Shown: piece by piece, positions 1-9,867 of the stretch
Position numbering within the stretch: position 1 is the first letter of the stretch
Layout: every line of letters begins with the position of its first letter
Source of the DNA: an uncultured Rhizobiaceae bacterium
GTDB taxonomy: Bacteria > Pseudomonadota > Alphaproteobacteria > Rhizobiales > Rhizobiaceae
Length of the DNA stretch: 64,000 nt
Direction: 5' to 3'
Assembly (NCBI GenBank): GCA_951813045.1
Contig: CATOTF010000002.1
Location: 3,782,001-3,846,000, forward strand
Program-made: the position numbers and the translations under genes
The notes under the pieces: model-generated
Databases searched by the model: none
The model's input: only the letters and a program-made list of their open reading frames with translations
What the model was told of the DNA's origin: nothing

Positions 1-969
1 GGATTAGATCCCGGCCGTGGGATTCTCAAAATTTTTGCCGCCGTAGTCTGCAGTATCGGTGGGTGGTATTTAGGTTATCAATTTTCAAAAATCCCTTTCG
101 AGCGCCTGCCAATTGTGTATCTTTTGGGAATTGTTTCCACAATTTTCGCAATAAATGCGGGACTGAATTATACAGTAGATATTGCCACACTGACAGGCGC
201 AGAATTCCACAAATACGATTACAATAGAATTGCTGTGGGCTTAAGTTTACTGGTTTGGCCCCTGGCATTAATTTTATCTCGAAATATTACCTATTTGGCA
301 TTATCCATGTTACTGTTTGCAGGTGCAGTAGTGACTATTTTTGTCAGTGAAAGCGAAACTGCCAAATTCAGCTTAATCTGTGGACTTTGTGCTGCGACGG
401 TGGGCTGTGTGGTGCCAGTACTACGCAAGCCTATATACTGGGTGATGGGGGTATTTGTTTTAACAATGCCAATTCTCCCCCCTGTTATTGAAAGGACATT
501 GGGGTTTTTACCCGCTTCGTTTACAAGCGCAGCACATTCAAATCATCGACTACAAATCTGGAAAGGGGCTTCCGATATTATCATTGAAAATTGGTTATTT
601 GGTTGGGGAATGATGTCCGACAGGGTATTGGGCAACTCCGGAGCAATGGGAAAATACGCCCAAAATTCAGGCTTTAGCGCCATCATACTTTCACCCCACA
701 ATTTGGCTTTGGAGCTTTGGATCAATATCGGGCTGGTTGGAATGCTACCAATATCAGCAATTTTCATATTCTTGAGCTTCCGAAAAGTTAGATCAAACTA
801 TCATTCATTTGCATCTCTTGGTCTGCTGGTCACCGCAGTAACTGCACTGCTGGTAGGTGCCGGCTCATCGGGCTTTCAAGGTTGGTTATTAGCCATTTTA
901 ACGATCTCGGCTGCAACCTATACATCATTAGCCACGAAAACCGAACATCTGCATCAAGGTGATCAATAG
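1..969 (+). CDS. O-antigen ligase / Wzy-like polymerase, 5' partial
   Basis: The reading frame is open from the first base, so the gene begins outside the window and about 322 residues are visible. It is a polytopic membrane protein with many hydrophobic segments. The stretch SNHRLQIWKGASDII, followed by NWLFGWG and then SPHNLALELWINIGLVG, is the loop pattern of the O-antigen ligase / Wzy_C family, where the His-containing periplasmic loop takes part in glycan transfer from undecaprenyl diphosphate. The role is either polymerisation or ligation of surface polysaccharide; sequence alone does not separate the two. Its 3' end overlaps the next sugar-transferase gene by 11 bp, which suggests co-transcription. 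Confidence 0.8.
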   Translation, partial: GLDPGRGILKIFAAVVCSIGGWYLGYQFSKIPFERLPIVYLLGIVSTIFAINAGLNYTVDIATLTGAEFHKYDYNRIAVGLSLLVWPLALILSRNITYLALSMLLFAGAVVTIFVSESETAKFSLICGLCAATVGCVVPVLRKPIYWVMGVFVLTMPILPPVIERTLGFLPASFTSAAHSNHRLQIWKGASDIIIENWLFGWGMMSDRVLGNSGAMGKYAQNSGFSAIILSPHNLALELWINIGLVGMLPISAIFIFLSFRKVRSNYHSFASLGLLVTAVTALLVGAGSSGFQGWLLAILTISAATYTSLATKTEHLHQGDQ

Positions 970-2101
970 AATCGTGCCTGATAATATGAACCTAACGTTT
1001 TTAACGTCTGACGCGATATATCTACCGATCATCCTTGGTACATGGGCGATATTTTGTATCTATAAGTTTTCAAATATCCCGACGATTAAGCTTTGGGAAG
1101 TCAACGTACTGACACTTGTGGCCAGTTTCCCATTTTACTTTCTTCCCTATGTTTACCGTCGAGATGTATTGTGGGTGATCGTTGTTATCGGAATCATTGT
1201 CGTTTCAAAGATAATGCAACGCAATTCAGCCAACATTGCGGGAACCGTTGGAAGAGCGGGCTACTTACGACTTGTCCATTTCACGAGAACGACAACAAAG
1301 GTTGTGCGCAACAAGAATGACCTTAAAAATGTTGATGTTCTTATCCTGTCCAAACATCAACTCGAGCAATTATCAAAGCGGAGTTCTAAACAACACAACT
1401 ATCTTGTTGAATTGGTCAATCAAGCGATACAGCAAAACATTTCCGTACTGTCATTACTGGATTTTTTGGAACAAAAATATGGTTACATCGATATCCATGA
1501 AGAAACCATGATTAACCCTTCCGACCTAAGGAGTTCAAAAACATATCGATTTGCCAAACGCATTACCGATTCGGTTTTGGCAATAATTTTGGCAATCTTG
1601 TCATTACCGATCACTCTAGTCACAGCTATAGCAATCCTGACGGTTGACCACTGGCCAATTTTCTACACGCAGGAACGTATCGGGAAAAGCAAGCGGCATT
1701 TTGATGTCATCAAATTTCGAACGATGATCTCGCATCCCAATAACACAGTTACTTCTACTTCTTTGGGAAAAGTGCTGAGGATCTTGCACATTGATGAATT
1801 GCCGCAACTGATCAATGTATTACGGGGAGAAATGGCGCTGGTGGGGCCACGACCGGAATGGGTCCTGTTGACGTCTGAGAAAAGTGCCCCAAAAAACTAC
1901 TGGTTGAGGCAGGCCGTACGTCCAGGCTTAACGGGATGGGCGCAGGTTAATTATCACCCCTCAAGAAACAAGACCATGCGCCGTCGAAAACTCGGATATG
2001 ATCTGTTCTACATAAAGAACAGGTCATTTTTTATCGATTCATTGATATATCTGCGTACGGTTAGAAAATTGTCGACGTTCTGGAAAACACCACTCGAATA
2101 A
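959..2101 (+). CDS. Undecaprenyl-phosphate sugar-phosphate transferase (initiating enzyme)
   Basis: Bacterial sugar transferase (PF02397-type) of 380 residues. The N-terminal third has about three hydrophobic segments (including LWVIVVIGIIVVS), followed by a soluble linker. The catalytic part from about residue 195 has the membrane re-entrant helix, then QERIGKSKRHFDVIKFRTM, HIDELPQLINVLRGEMALVGPRPE and VRPGLTGWAQVNY, all hallmarks of the family. It would move a sugar-1-phosphate onto undecaprenyl phosphate at the inner membrane to start repeat-unit synthesis. The GTG at 959 overlaps the upstream gene; an in-frame ATG at 986 is an alternative start. It is one of two such enzymes in this locus (the other is at 14067). 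Confidence 0.87.
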   Translation: MINRIVPDNMNLTFLTSDAIYLPIILGTWAIFCIYKFSNIPTIKLWEVNVLTLVASFPFYFLPYVYRRDVLWVIVVIGIIVVSKIMQRNSANIAGTVGRAGYLRLVHFTRTTTKVVRNKNDLKNVDVLILSKHQLEQLSKRSSKQHNYLVELVNQAIQQNISVLSLLDFLEQKYGYIDIHEETMINPSDLRSSKTYRFAKRITDSVLAIILAILSLPITLVTAIAILTVDHWPIFYTQERIGKSKRHFDVIKFRTMISHPNNTVTSTSLGKVLRILHIDELPQLINVLRGEMALVGPRPEWVLLTSEKSAPKNYWLRQAVRPGLTGWAQVNYHPSRNKTMRRRKLGYDLFYIKNRSFFIDSLIYLRTVRKLSTFWKTPLE

Positions 2102-2173
2102 CCAAACACCGTCTCATAGCTCTGGCATCAAAAACGGATTTATCAATTCGCGGACGGAGTCCCTGATTGAGAT

Positions 2174-4537
2174 TTACGCCGCACGACGGTTTCGCCAGAT
2201 CTTACCCGGTAATCCATGTGTTCCAGCCCGTTGTTCATTAGATCGATTATTAACACCTGAAGCGGTTGGCCTAGAAAACTGCACGTCCTGCCATTTGGCC
2301 GACAGTTTTCTTGCATATTTACGCTCGAAACCGCCGACTATCAAACGGGTTTGCAACTTTGTAAAAACTGTTCCAATCACATTACCACCGTTCATGTGAA
2401 GCTGGGAAATAGCGGAACGCACTTTAGACCGTTCAGTCTGGTCACTCGCCACCACAAACAAAGTTGCATCGCATTCGCGGCTCACCGCCAAAACATCGGC
2501 AAATCCGTTTACACACGAAGAATCCATAATAACGAGATCGTAATTACGGGTGAAAAAGGCAAGAAGTTTGGGCATCAATGCGCATGCAAGCAGGTCTGAT
2601 GGATTCGAAGTTACATTCCCGGCAGGCAATACCGTCAAGTTTTTTAAGTGTGTTTGTTTAAAGCACCCCGATAATCTTTCAGCTTCAACCGTATTGTTCA
2701 GCATGTTGGCAAAGCCAAAATCGTTCGTCGCATCAAACACGGTGTGTAAGTCCGGTTGACGGAAGTTCGCATCGATCAACAGAACATTCGTTCCCAACCT
2801 TGCATAATTTTGCGCTAATTGACGGGCTGTCAGAGATTTTCCTTCTCCACCATGCGCGCTGGTCACCAACATCGTTCGGTTCCGGCCACCTGTATGTTGA
2901 ACTGTTGCCCGCAAAATACGGTAAGCCTCTTCAACCGTGGCATCATCCAGCTCCTTACCATTACCCAATTCCTCAACTTCGGTGGCATGCGGAATTATTC
3001 CCAGTACGGGTAGGCCAACCTGGTCGGTCAATTGTTCAGGGGCGGTGTAACTGTCGTTCAACATCTCGCGCGCATAGATGAAAAAGGCTCCCAGGAAGGA
3101 AAACAACATCATGCTCGCCAGTAGGTTAACCAGCAATCTGGGGGAAGCAGGGTATTGCGGGAAATCGGCTGCATCAACAATTGATGCGGTTGCTGTTTTT
3201 AACGAAGCGCCAACGCCAACCTCACTTAGTTTTTTAATCAGACTTTGATAATGGGCCCGATTGGATTCCGTTTCTCTGCGTAAAATCGCGTATTGAATAT
3301 TCTTTCTCTCATAAGCACGCTTTTGCTCTTCCAGTTTGCGAAGCTCCAGGCGTAAAGAATCTTCTTTACTACGGGCCTGGTCGAGTTGAATTTTGATACC
3401 TGATCCGATGTCTTTTATTTCGCGATTCAAGCTTCGTTCGACATTTCTGATTTGTGAACTGAGCTTACGCATCGAGGGAAACCCGGGTTTTAACGTAGCC
3501 AATCCCTGTTGATACTGTGCCTTTAAATCGATCAATTTATCTTTGGCAGCTTGAACAGTGTTACTTTCATACGACTGCGGCAAAGACGCGGCACCATTTT
3601 GCTTCAGTTGAAGATAATAGCGTTCCGCAAGCAATCTTTCGTTTACAGAATGGGCAATTAATCTATTGATTTCATTGATATTACCTGCAAGCAGGTCTGA
3701 GTTATCTCCCACAACGGTTAGATCCTGGTCCTCAGCGTAGGTAACCAGCATCTGTTCAGATTTTTCCAGTTTGGTTTTTGCAAACGCGGACTGTTGCTCG
3801 AGAACGGTGCGTGCCTGATTTGAAACCTCAAGCTTTTTATCCACGCTCAGGTCAATATAGGCTGACGCAACTGCGTTAGCGACTGCACGGGAATATGCCG
3901 GAGATGGATGATGATAGGTCACCGCAATAATGCTTGTATTACGCAACAGTCTCGCGGAAAGGTTTTTGCGGACAAGCGCTACGGCGTTTTCCCTGCGCAC
4001 CTCGGCATCAATACCGGAGATATCTGTCCGACTGGCACCATCCAAAGGGCTATTGAATATATGCGCTAATGAAAATTTGGGAACGTTCGCTAAAAAGGTT
4101 GGGTCGTAAGCAAGATTCAGCTTTTCTACTACTCGTTCTGCAACATCCCGTGACAGAATTTTCTGCCTGGCTGTTTCAAAAACAACCAGGCCAAATCCCT
4201 GCGATGAAATTTCGAGTTCGCGCAATACCCGAGCAGATGATGTTATAATCTCAACCTTGGAGGTACTTTGGTACATCATACGCTGAGTTTTTGTGTACAA
4301 TAAGCCGCCGATCACACCGAGGATAAGGCAGGTGACTATAACCCAACGATAACTCAACACCAGCTGTATCAATCGACGTGGGTCAAAATTTGTGGTGACA
4401 GTTGGCATCAACTGCGGGCTCGATTTCGATATATTCGATTTCGACATAAATTCCTGTTCAAGAGCAGCAAACTGATCTTGCAATGCCATGGAACTAGGGT
4501 TCTGGCTTCTTTGTGCGTCTTGGTAAGAATGTGCCAT
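2174..4537 (-). CDS. Wzc/ExoP-like polysaccharide co-polymerase with BY-kinase domain
   Basis: A 787-residue inner-membrane protein. An N-terminal Wzz segment begins with a membrane helix (residues ~60-85, WVIVTCLILGVIGGLLY). A long coiled-coil periplasmic region (~240-430) follows, then a second membrane helix (LLASMMLFSFLGAFFIY) and a cytoplasmic ATPase with Walker A SAHGGEGKS, A' LLIDANFRQP and Walker B DLVIMDSS. Such proteins control chain length and gate export with the Wza partner, encoded 16 bp upstream. The start at 4537 is chosen because GGAGGTG lies just before it; a longer frame reaching 4594 would overlap the upstream gene. The C-terminal tail has a single Tyr instead of the usual Tyr-rich cluster, so autophosphorylation control may be absent. 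Confidence 0.88.
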   Translation of the reverse strand: MAHSYQDAQRSQNPSSMALQDQFAALEQEFMSKSNISKSSPQLMPTVTTNFDPRRLIQLVLSYRWVIVTCLILGVIGGLLYTKTQRMMYQSTSKVEIITSSARVLRELEISSQGFGLVVFETARQKILSRDVAERVVEKLNLAYDPTFLANVPKFSLAHIFNSPLDGASRTDISGIDAEVRRENAVALVRKNLSARLLRNTSIIAVTYHHPSPAYSRAVANAVASAYIDLSVDKKLEVSNQARTVLEQQSAFAKTKLEKSEQMLVTYAEDQDLTVVGDNSDLLAGNINEINRLIAHSVNERLLAERYYLQLKQNGAASLPQSYESNTVQAAKDKLIDLKAQYQQGLATLKPGFPSMRKLSSQIRNVERSLNREIKDIGSGIKIQLDQARSKEDSLRLELRKLEEQKRAYERKNIQYAILRRETESNRAHYQSLIKKLSEVGVGASLKTATASIVDAADFPQYPASPRLLVNLLASMMLFSFLGAFFIYAREMLNDSYTAPEQLTDQVGLPVLGIIPHATEVEELGNGKELDDATVEEAYRILRATVQHTGGRNRTMLVTSAHGGEGKSLTARQLAQNYARLGTNVLLIDANFRQPDLHTVFDATNDFGFANMLNNTVEAERLSGCFKQTHLKNLTVLPAGNVTSNPSDLLACALMPKLLAFFTRNYDLVIMDSSCVNGFADVLAVSRECDATLFVVASDQTERSKVRSAISQLHMNGGNVIGTVFTKLQTRLIVGGFERKYARKLSAKWQDVQFSRPTASGVNNRSNEQRAGTHGLPGKIWRNRRAA

Positions 4538-4553
4538 TTTCACCTCCAACCCA

Positions 4554-5321
4554 TCAAAGAGGAGCCACAGCACGTGCGGTAGTCGATGCAACACCGAGTG
4601 CAGACTTGAGGTTCTGGAAAGCTATTTTTGATTTCGACGGGAAAGCTACAACAACATCACGGGGGTATAATTGTGGATCGGCCTCCCGGCCATTTCGAAT
4701 CTCGGCAAGCGAATATTGCGCAACCCGTGTCCCGTTTTCGTAGCGACGAAAAATGAACAGTTTTTCCTCGTCCGCTATGCTGTTTAATCCTTCAGCTCTT
4801 GCAACCATGAGCATCAGGCTTGACTGCGCATTGGCGCGAAATACGCCTGGATGGCGAAACGCCCCGTCCAAGGTAATCATACGTTCAGTGGAATCTTTTA
4901 CGAAGACCGAGATTTGCGGATTTTGCAGATAATCTGCACCGTAAAGGCGTTTTAATTTTGCCTCCAACTCCGGAATTGAACGGCCTTCTGCTTTTACGTA
5001 GCCGATCAAGGGCAATTGTATTCGACCATCACCATCCACACGTACTTCTTTATCGAGTTCGTTGACTTCGAAAAAGTCGACCGTTAGCAGGTCGTTCTTG
5101 AATATGGCATTTGGTTTGCCATGACGTGCATGTTCTGGCGGTGTCAGGCGCTGGACAACGGTTAAGCCGTCAGACGATGCGCCGATCAAGCTACTTGATG
5201 GTGTCGCTTTGGGAGCGAGCCCATAATTTACAGCACCAGGTGTACAGGCTGAAAACAGGAGTGTGCTCGCGAGCATCAGCGCAATAGACGCGCCGATTCT
5301 TGACCTGCTTACTCTGCCCAT
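4554..5321 (-). CDS. Wza-like polysaccharide export outer-membrane lipoprotein
   Basis: A 255-residue protein. It starts with a lipoprotein signal peptide ending in the lipobox LFSAC, then a polysaccharide export domain (NDLLTVDFFEVNELDKEVRV, DGRIQLPLIGYV) followed by one SLBB-like module (ITLDGAFRHPGVFRANAQSS). Members form the outer-membrane channel through which Wzy-dependent polysaccharide leaves the cell. It is shorter than E. coli Wza (about 380 residues), as is common for alphaproteobacterial ExoF/GumB types. ATG at 5321 is preferred because AGGTGG precedes it by five bases; an upstream GTG at 5330 is possible. It is transcribed together with the co-polymerase gene downstream. Confidence 0.87.
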   Translation of the reverse strand: MGRVSRSRIGASIALMLASTLLFSACTPGAVNYGLAPKATPSSSLIGASSDGLTVVQRLTPPEHARHGKPNAIFKNDLLTVDFFEVNELDKEVRVDGDGRIQLPLIGYVKAEGRSIPELEAKLKRLYGADYLQNPQISVFVKDSTERMITLDGAFRHPGVFRANAQSSLMLMVARAEGLNSIADEEKLFIFRRYENGTRVAQYSLAEIRNGREADPQLYPRDVVVAFPSKSKIAFQNLKSALGVASTTARAVAPL

Positions 5322-5570
5322 ATTGTCCACCTGAATTGCTTTTCCTCGCGATCATAAATATCCGCACATGGATGACCGCAATGTCATTGGTAGTTGGCAG
5401 TCGTTTGTTAAACTTTAATAATCATTTATTCCTGTTTCTTTGGTTAATCGATTACTAAGGCTCTCTCGCATGAAATCTTACTCCAAATGGACAGATGATA
5501 CTTTAACGGTACTGTAAGAACTTATTCCTTATTTAAGGAACCCGTGCCGTGACATCAAAATTTGAGTGAA
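5322..5570. promoter_or_regulatory. Divergent intergenic region between export genes and VanZ-like gene
   Basis: A 249-bp AT-rich spacer separates the leftward wza/wzc pair from the rightward VanZ/epimerase genes, so it should hold promoters for both. A short dyad, TTCCTTA-tt-TAAGGAA at 5525-5540, lies about 30 bases before the rightward gene and could be an operator or weak hairpin. No clear sigma-70 hexamers could be assigned. Confidence 0.4.
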
Positions 5571-5957
5571 ATGATCATGCGAGAGAATCTGCTGCGCACG
5601 ACCATATTGGCCTGCGCCCTGGGATTTACGATATATTTCGCATTATTCGCGCGATTTCTTCCAACAGATGTTCCCGAATACATTCGCGGCAATGGCGATC
5701 ACAACTTACATATTCTGGCATTTTTTTGCCTGACTATCCTTCTACTACTCGGGTTTCGGTCGACCAAACATCTCGTTCAACTCGTTCTTTTTGCTGCTCT
5801 TGTTGCAGTCGCACTTGAAACCATACAAATATGGCTGCCTGACCGAGGCGCCAATCTCGACGATCTAGTCGCAAGCCTTACCGGCGTAGGGTTGGGATTT
5901 ATTACCGCAATAGCAGTTCACACAATCAAACTATGGTTGCGCCGAACAAAACGGTAA
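5571..5957 (+). CDS. VanZ-like family membrane protein
   Basis: A small protein of about 128 residues with four hydrophobic segments. The VanZ-like pattern is visible: HNLHILAFFCLTILL, then LETIQIWLPDRGANLDDLVASLTGVGLG, which has the conserved E..Q, R and D..N/D..G positions. The biochemical role of the family is not settled; members often sit in surface-polysaccharide and cell-envelope loci, as here. The ATG at 5571 is chosen; an in-frame TTG at 5562 and an ATG at 5577 are alternatives, and none has a strong ribosome-binding site. A second VanZ-like gene lies at 40216. Confidence 0.72.
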   Translation: MIMRENLLRTTILACALGFTIYFALFARFLPTDVPEYIRGNGDHNLHILAFFCLTILLLLGFRSTKHLVQLVLFAALVAVALETIQIWLPDRGANLDDLVASLTGVGLGFITAIAVHTIKLWLRRTKR

Positions 5958-6055
5958 ACGCCGAATTAACTATTTGAAGCGAAGTTAATTTGTAATCGAA
6001 TCGAGCTGATATCCACCCCCTCAGCTCAACATCTGGGCAGACATCAAGGCAAATT

Positions 6056-7078
6056 ATGAAGTATCTCGTAACAGGAAGCGCTGGCTTCATTGGGTTCACG
6101 GTTGTTCGAAAATTATTACAACGTGGTGACAGCGTTGTGGGGATTGATACCGTCAATGATTATTACGACCCAAAGATAAAAGAAGCGCGTCTTGCCGTAC
6201 TCAATGAAACGGCCCGCAGCAGTAATTCAGGTTATGCATTCGTGCGCAGCAATTTGGCTGACCGGGAATCGGTCAACCAGACCTTTGAAGATCATAAGCC
6301 AAAGCGGGTTATTAATCTGGCTGCACAGGCTGGTGTTCGCTATAGTCTGGAAAACCCCCATGCCTATGTTGAATCCAACATCGTAGGATTCACCAACATC
6401 CTTGAAGCCTGCCGCTACAACGGTGTTGAACACCTCGCGTATGCATCCACTTCGAGTGTTTATGGCGCGAATACAAATATGCCATTTTCCGAACATAATG
6501 GCGTGGATCACCCGCTCCAGTTTTACGCAGCCACAAAAAAAGCAAATGAATTAATGGCTCACTCCTACAGCCATTTATATCGATTACCGACAACCGGGTT
6601 GCGATTTTTCACCGTCTACGGGCCCTGGGGTCGACCGGACATGGCATTGTTTTTGTTCACCAAAAATATTCTGGAAGGGAAGCCCATCCCGGTCTTTAAT
6701 AACGGTAATCACACCCGCGATTTCACCTATGTTGATGACATCGCGGAAGGGGTTGTACGGGTGATCGACCAAGCTGCAGCACCTAATCCCGAATGGGACC
6801 CATCCAATCCCGACCCCGCATCATCAAATGCTCCATTTCGGATTTATAACATCGGGAACAATTCTCCCGTTAAGCTCATGGACTACATCAGCGCCATCGA
6901 AAAGGCGCTTGGGAAAAAAGCAGAGCTCGATCTTCTCCCCCTTCAACCCGGGGATGTTCCTGATACGTATGCAAATGTCGAAAACCTGATGAGCGCGGTG
7001 GATTATAAACCGGCGATGCCGGTCGAAGAAGGTGTGGCAAATTTTGTGGCTTGGTATCGCGAGTATTATCAGGTCTGA
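6056..7078 (+). CDS. NAD-dependent epimerase, UDP-glucuronate 4-epimerase-like
   Basis: A 340-residue extended short-chain dehydrogenase. The N-terminal GSAGFIG motif binds NAD. The catalytic triad is seen as STSSVYG and YAATKKANE (Tyr-x3-Lys). [15 protein letters not shown] and the following [10 protein letters not shown] are typical of the UDP-glucuronate 4-epimerase / capsule protein CapI branch. It likely makes UDP-galacturonate from UDP-glucuronate for the polysaccharide repeat unit. It lies 98 bp after the VanZ-like gene and 24 bp before the interrupted glycosyltransferase, so it probably belongs to the same transcript. Other sugar epimerase specificities cannot be excluded. Confidence 0.85.
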   Translation: MKYLVTGSAGFIGFTVVRKLLQRGDSVVGIDTVNDYYDPKIKEARLAVLNETARSSNSGYAFVRSNLADRESVNQTFEDHKPKRVINLAAQAGVRYSLENPHAYVESNIVGFTNILEACRYNGVEHLAYASTSSVYGANTNMPFSEHNGVDHPLQFYAATKKANELMAHSYSHLYRLPTTGLRFFTVYGPWGRPDMALFLFTKNILEGKPIPVFNNGNHTRDFTYVDDIAEGVVRVIDQAAAPNPEWDPSNPDPASSNAPFRIYNIGNNSPVKLMDYISAIEKALGKKAELDLLPLQPGDVPDTYANVENLMSAVDYKPAMPVEEGVANFVAWYREYYQV

Positions 7079-7102
7079 TACAAGCAGGTGAGGTGACACA
7101 TT

Positions 7103-7393
7103 GTGGCACTAGCGAACGGCAAAAAGGCGCTTTTTCTATTCCCCACTGACAAAATGGGTGGTGCTGAAAATGTTACTCGGCTGGCGGCAAAAGCAGCCTT
7201 GGAAAGTAACTCATTTGAATCGATCAGATGTTTCATTTTGTGCAAGCCATCAACCGGCACACTAGACGACCTGGGAGAAGACAAGCGGGTTCATCTGGTC
7301 TATTCGAACGCGAAAAGTGAAAAAGGAGGATTACTCGCGCTTGCCAGAATTTTGATGGCTGATCGCTATGATCTGGTGTTTTCCAGCCACACC
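7103..7393 (+). pseudogene. Glycosyltransferase family 4, N-terminal part (interrupted by IS21-family element)
   Basis: Codons 1-97 of a GT-B glycosyltransferase. It has a GTG start preceded by GAGGTGA. KALFLFPTDKMGGAENV is the typical N-terminal nucleotide-sugar transferase opening with the GGAE loop. The frame runs to DLVFSSHT and then enters the insertion sequence at 7394. Removing the element and one CACACC repeat joins this codon-exactly to 9868, giving ...SSHTHMNASASLF and a full-length protein of 368 residues. As it stands the gene is broken, and one sugar of the repeat unit may not be added. Confidence 0.9.
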
Positions 7394-7493
7394 TGTGAAT
7401 CCCGGAGACAAAATGACCACAGAAATGGTTGGGTAATCTGACCGTCGCGGAGTAAAATTCCGCACTCTGACACCTTGTGCTTGTGAGTATTAG

Positions 7494-9002
7494 GTGGGGA
7501 AGATGTATTCTGTGGATTTGTATAGTCGGGTGCGTCGAGCGTGCCATGTGGATGGGAAGAACAATAGCGAGGTGGCCCGTTTGTTCGGGATTGATCGCAA
7601 AACCGTGGCGAAGATCCTGAAGCACTCGGTTCCGCCCGGTTATCAAAGAACGACCGCGCCTGTTCGCCCGAAGTTGGATCCGTTTGTTGGGATAATTGAT
7701 CAGATCCTGAAAGACGACAAAAAGGTCATCAAAAAGCAACGGCACACAGCCAAGCGTATTCATGCGCGGTTACGGGATGAGCACGGGTTCACTGGCGGGA
7801 TCACCATTGTCACTGATTATGTGCGTGAGAAGCAAAGACGAACCCAGGAGGTGTTTGTTCCTCTGGTTCACGCGCCCGGCCATGCTCAGGTCGATTTTGG
7901 TGAGACGTTCGGCGTGATCGACGGTGTCGAACGCAAGCTGCATTACATCGCTATATCGTTGCCGCATTCGGATGCGTTCTTCATGAAGGCGTATCCGGCG
8001 GAAACAACAGAAGCCTTCTGTGACGGTCACAATGCTGCGTTTGCTTTCTTCGGCGGTGTGCCGTTGTCGATGCTCTACGACAACACCGTGATTGCAGTTG
8101 CAAAGATCCTGGGCGGTGGCAAACGGATACGCACGAGAACTTTCTCAGAGCTACAATCGCACTATCTGTTTGAGGATAAGTTTGGTCGCCCTGGCAAAGG
8201 CAATGATAAAGGGAATGTCGAAGGCGTCATTGGTTACGGTCGCAGGAACTTTCTCATCCCAGCCCCACGGTTCGACAGCTTTGATGCCTTGAACGCCTGG
8301 TTGGAAGAATGCTGCCTGAAGCGTCAGGATGATGTTGTTCGCGGACATGGTGAGAGTATTGGTGAACGATTGCTGAGAGACCTGGACGCGCTGATGGCAT
8401 TGCCCCCAACGCCATACGACGCGTGTGAAAAGTTTAGCACGCGGGCAACGTCAATCTCGATGATCCGCTACCGCAATAATGATTACTCCGTTCCTGTCGC
8501 CTTTGCCCATCATGAGGTTCAGGTTCGCGGTTACATCCATGAGGTTGTGATTGGCAGTGGAACCGAGATTATTGCCCGCCATCGTCGGTCTTATGAGAAG
8601 GCAGACATGATCTTCGACCCGCTTCACTATCTGCCCTTGCTGGAACAAAAGGTAGGTGCTCTCGATCAGGCGGCACCATTGCAAGGCTGGGGTTTACCCG
8701 ATGCATTTGCGATCCTTCATCGTTTATTAGAAGCCCGCATGGGTAAGGCGGGAAAACGCGAGTATGTTCAGATCCTGCGTCTGCTGGAAACTTTTGAGCT
8801 GGAGCACGTTCACGCCGCAATCCAACAAGCTTTGGATCTGGGTGCCATTGGCTATGATGCGATCAAGCACCTTATTCTGTGCCGGATCGAGCGGCGACCG
8901 CCCAGGCTTGATCTCGACATCTACCCCTATTTGCCCAAAGCGGTGGTCGAGACGACAAAACCTGCCAGCTATGCCGTGCTGTTGTCGGAGGCGGCAGCAT
9001 GA
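7494..9002 (+). CDS. istA: IS21-family transposase IstA
   Basis: About 500 residues. An N-terminal helix-turn-helix (NSEVARLFGIDRKTVAKIL) is followed by an integrase core whose acidic residues are seen in HAQVDFGE, MLYDNTVIAV and NVEGVIGYGRRNF (DDE). A C-terminal DNA-binding Mu-type region follows. IstA cuts and joins the element ends with the help of IstB. GTG at 7494 and ATG at 7503 are both possible; the ATG has GGTGGGGA just before it and is the better choice. It overlaps istB by ATGA, typical translational coupling in this family. Confidence 0.93.
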   Translation: MGKMYSVDLYSRVRRACHVDGKNNSEVARLFGIDRKTVAKILKHSVPPGYQRTTAPVRPKLDPFVGIIDQILKDDKKVIKKQRHTAKRIHARLRDEHGFTGGITIVTDYVREKQRRTQEVFVPLVHAPGHAQVDFGETFGVIDGVERKLHYIAISLPHSDAFFMKAYPAETTEAFCDGHNAAFAFFGGVPLSMLYDNTVIAVAKILGGGKRIRTRTFSELQSHYLFEDKFGRPGKGNDKGNVEGVIGYGRRNFLIPAPRFDSFDALNAWLEECCLKRQDDVVRGHGESIGERLLRDLDALMALPPTPYDACEKFSTRATSISMIRYRNNDYSVPVAFAHHEVQVRGYIHEVVIGSGTEIIARHRRSYEKADMIFDPLHYLPLLEQKVGALDQAAPLQGWGLPDAFAILHRLLEARMGKAGKREYVQILRLLETFELEHVHAAIQQALDLGAIGYDAIKHLILCRIERRPPRLDLDIYPYLPKAVVETTKPASYAVLLSEAAA

Positions 9003-9775
9003 ACGACACTGTTACCGATACACCGCAAGTTCTACTCAAACATCATCTGACCAAACTTCGGCTGCCAACCTTCCAGAGTGAATATACCAAACAGGCCCAA
9101 CAATGTGCCGCTGAGAATAAGGATCATGTCCAATATCTCCTGCGGTTATGTGAGTTGGAGCTGATTGAACGTGAGCGCCGAATGGTGGAGCGACGCATCA
9201 AAGCTGCGAAGTTCCCGGCAACCAAGAGCCTCGACAGCTTTGACTTCAAAACGATCCCGTCAGTGAACAAGGTGCTCGTGATGGAACTGGCCCGTTGCGA
9301 GTACGCTGCGAAACGCCAAAACATCATCGCGTTAGGACCAAGTGGAACCGGCAAAACCCATGTTGCCCTCGGCCTTGGACTGGCTGCCTGCCAAAAGGGG
9401 ATGAAAGTCCGCTTCACCACGGCTGCTGCACTGGTTCATGAGATGATCGAGGCCGTTGATGAACGTCGCTTGCAACGGCATCAAAAACAACTGGCAGCTC
9501 AAGACCTGCTGATCATTGACGAACTGGGCTTCGTCCCTCTCTCCAAAACCGGGGCGGAGTTGCTGTTCGAAGTAATCAGCCAACGGTATGAACGCGGTTC
9601 CATCATCATCACATCCAATCTACCATTCGACGAATGGACAGAGGTCTTCGGATCAGAACGCCTAACGGGCGCAATACTCGACCGGCTGACACACCACGTC
9701 CACATCCTGGAGATGAATGGTGAAAGCTACAGGTTGCACCAGAGCCGAAAACAAAAATCTGTTCAAATCAACTGA
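8999..9775 (+). CDS. istB: IS21-family transposition helper ATPase IstB
   Basis: A 258-residue AAA+ ATPase related to DnaC. Walker A is GPSGTGKTH and Walker B is LLIIDELGF; the sensor region SNLPFDEW and an arginine-containing stretch follow. IstB forms ATP-dependent oligomers on target DNA and activates IstA. Length and motif order are normal for the family and no lesion is visible, so the helper should be functional. Confidence 0.94.
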   Translation: MNDTVTDTPQVLLKHHLTKLRLPTFQSEYTKQAQQCAAENKDHVQYLLRLCELELIERERRMVERRIKAAKFPATKSLDSFDFKTIPSVNKVLVMELARCEYAAKRQNIIALGPSGTGKTHVALGLGLAACQKGMKVRFTTAAALVHEMIEAVDERRLQRHQKQLAAQDLLIIDELGFVPLSKTGAELLFEVISQRYERGSIIITSNLPFDEWTEVFGSERLTGAILDRLTHHVHILEMNGESYRLHQSRKQKSVQIN

Positions 9776-9867
9776 CACTAAACCAGATCAAAAACACAAA
9801 CGTCCCAAAATCTGGCCAATTTTACTCCGGGATCAAGACCCATTTTAGGCTGGGATTGACACACACC

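Larger units (their letters stand above)
7394..9861 (+). mobile_element. IS21-family insertion sequence (2468 bp)
   Basis: The element is bounded by TGTGAATCCC at the left and GGGATTGACA at the right (reverse complement TGTCAATCCC), the TGT...ACA ends expected of IS21. It is flanked by an exact 6-bp direct repeat, CACACC, at 7388-7393 and 9862-9867. Inner copies of GGAGTAAAATT occur near both ends (about 7450 and, inverted, about 9825), like the multiple transposase-binding repeats of the family. It carries istA and istB overlapping by four bases. Intact genes and a perfect target repeat point to a recent, potentially active insertion. Confidence 0.93.
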
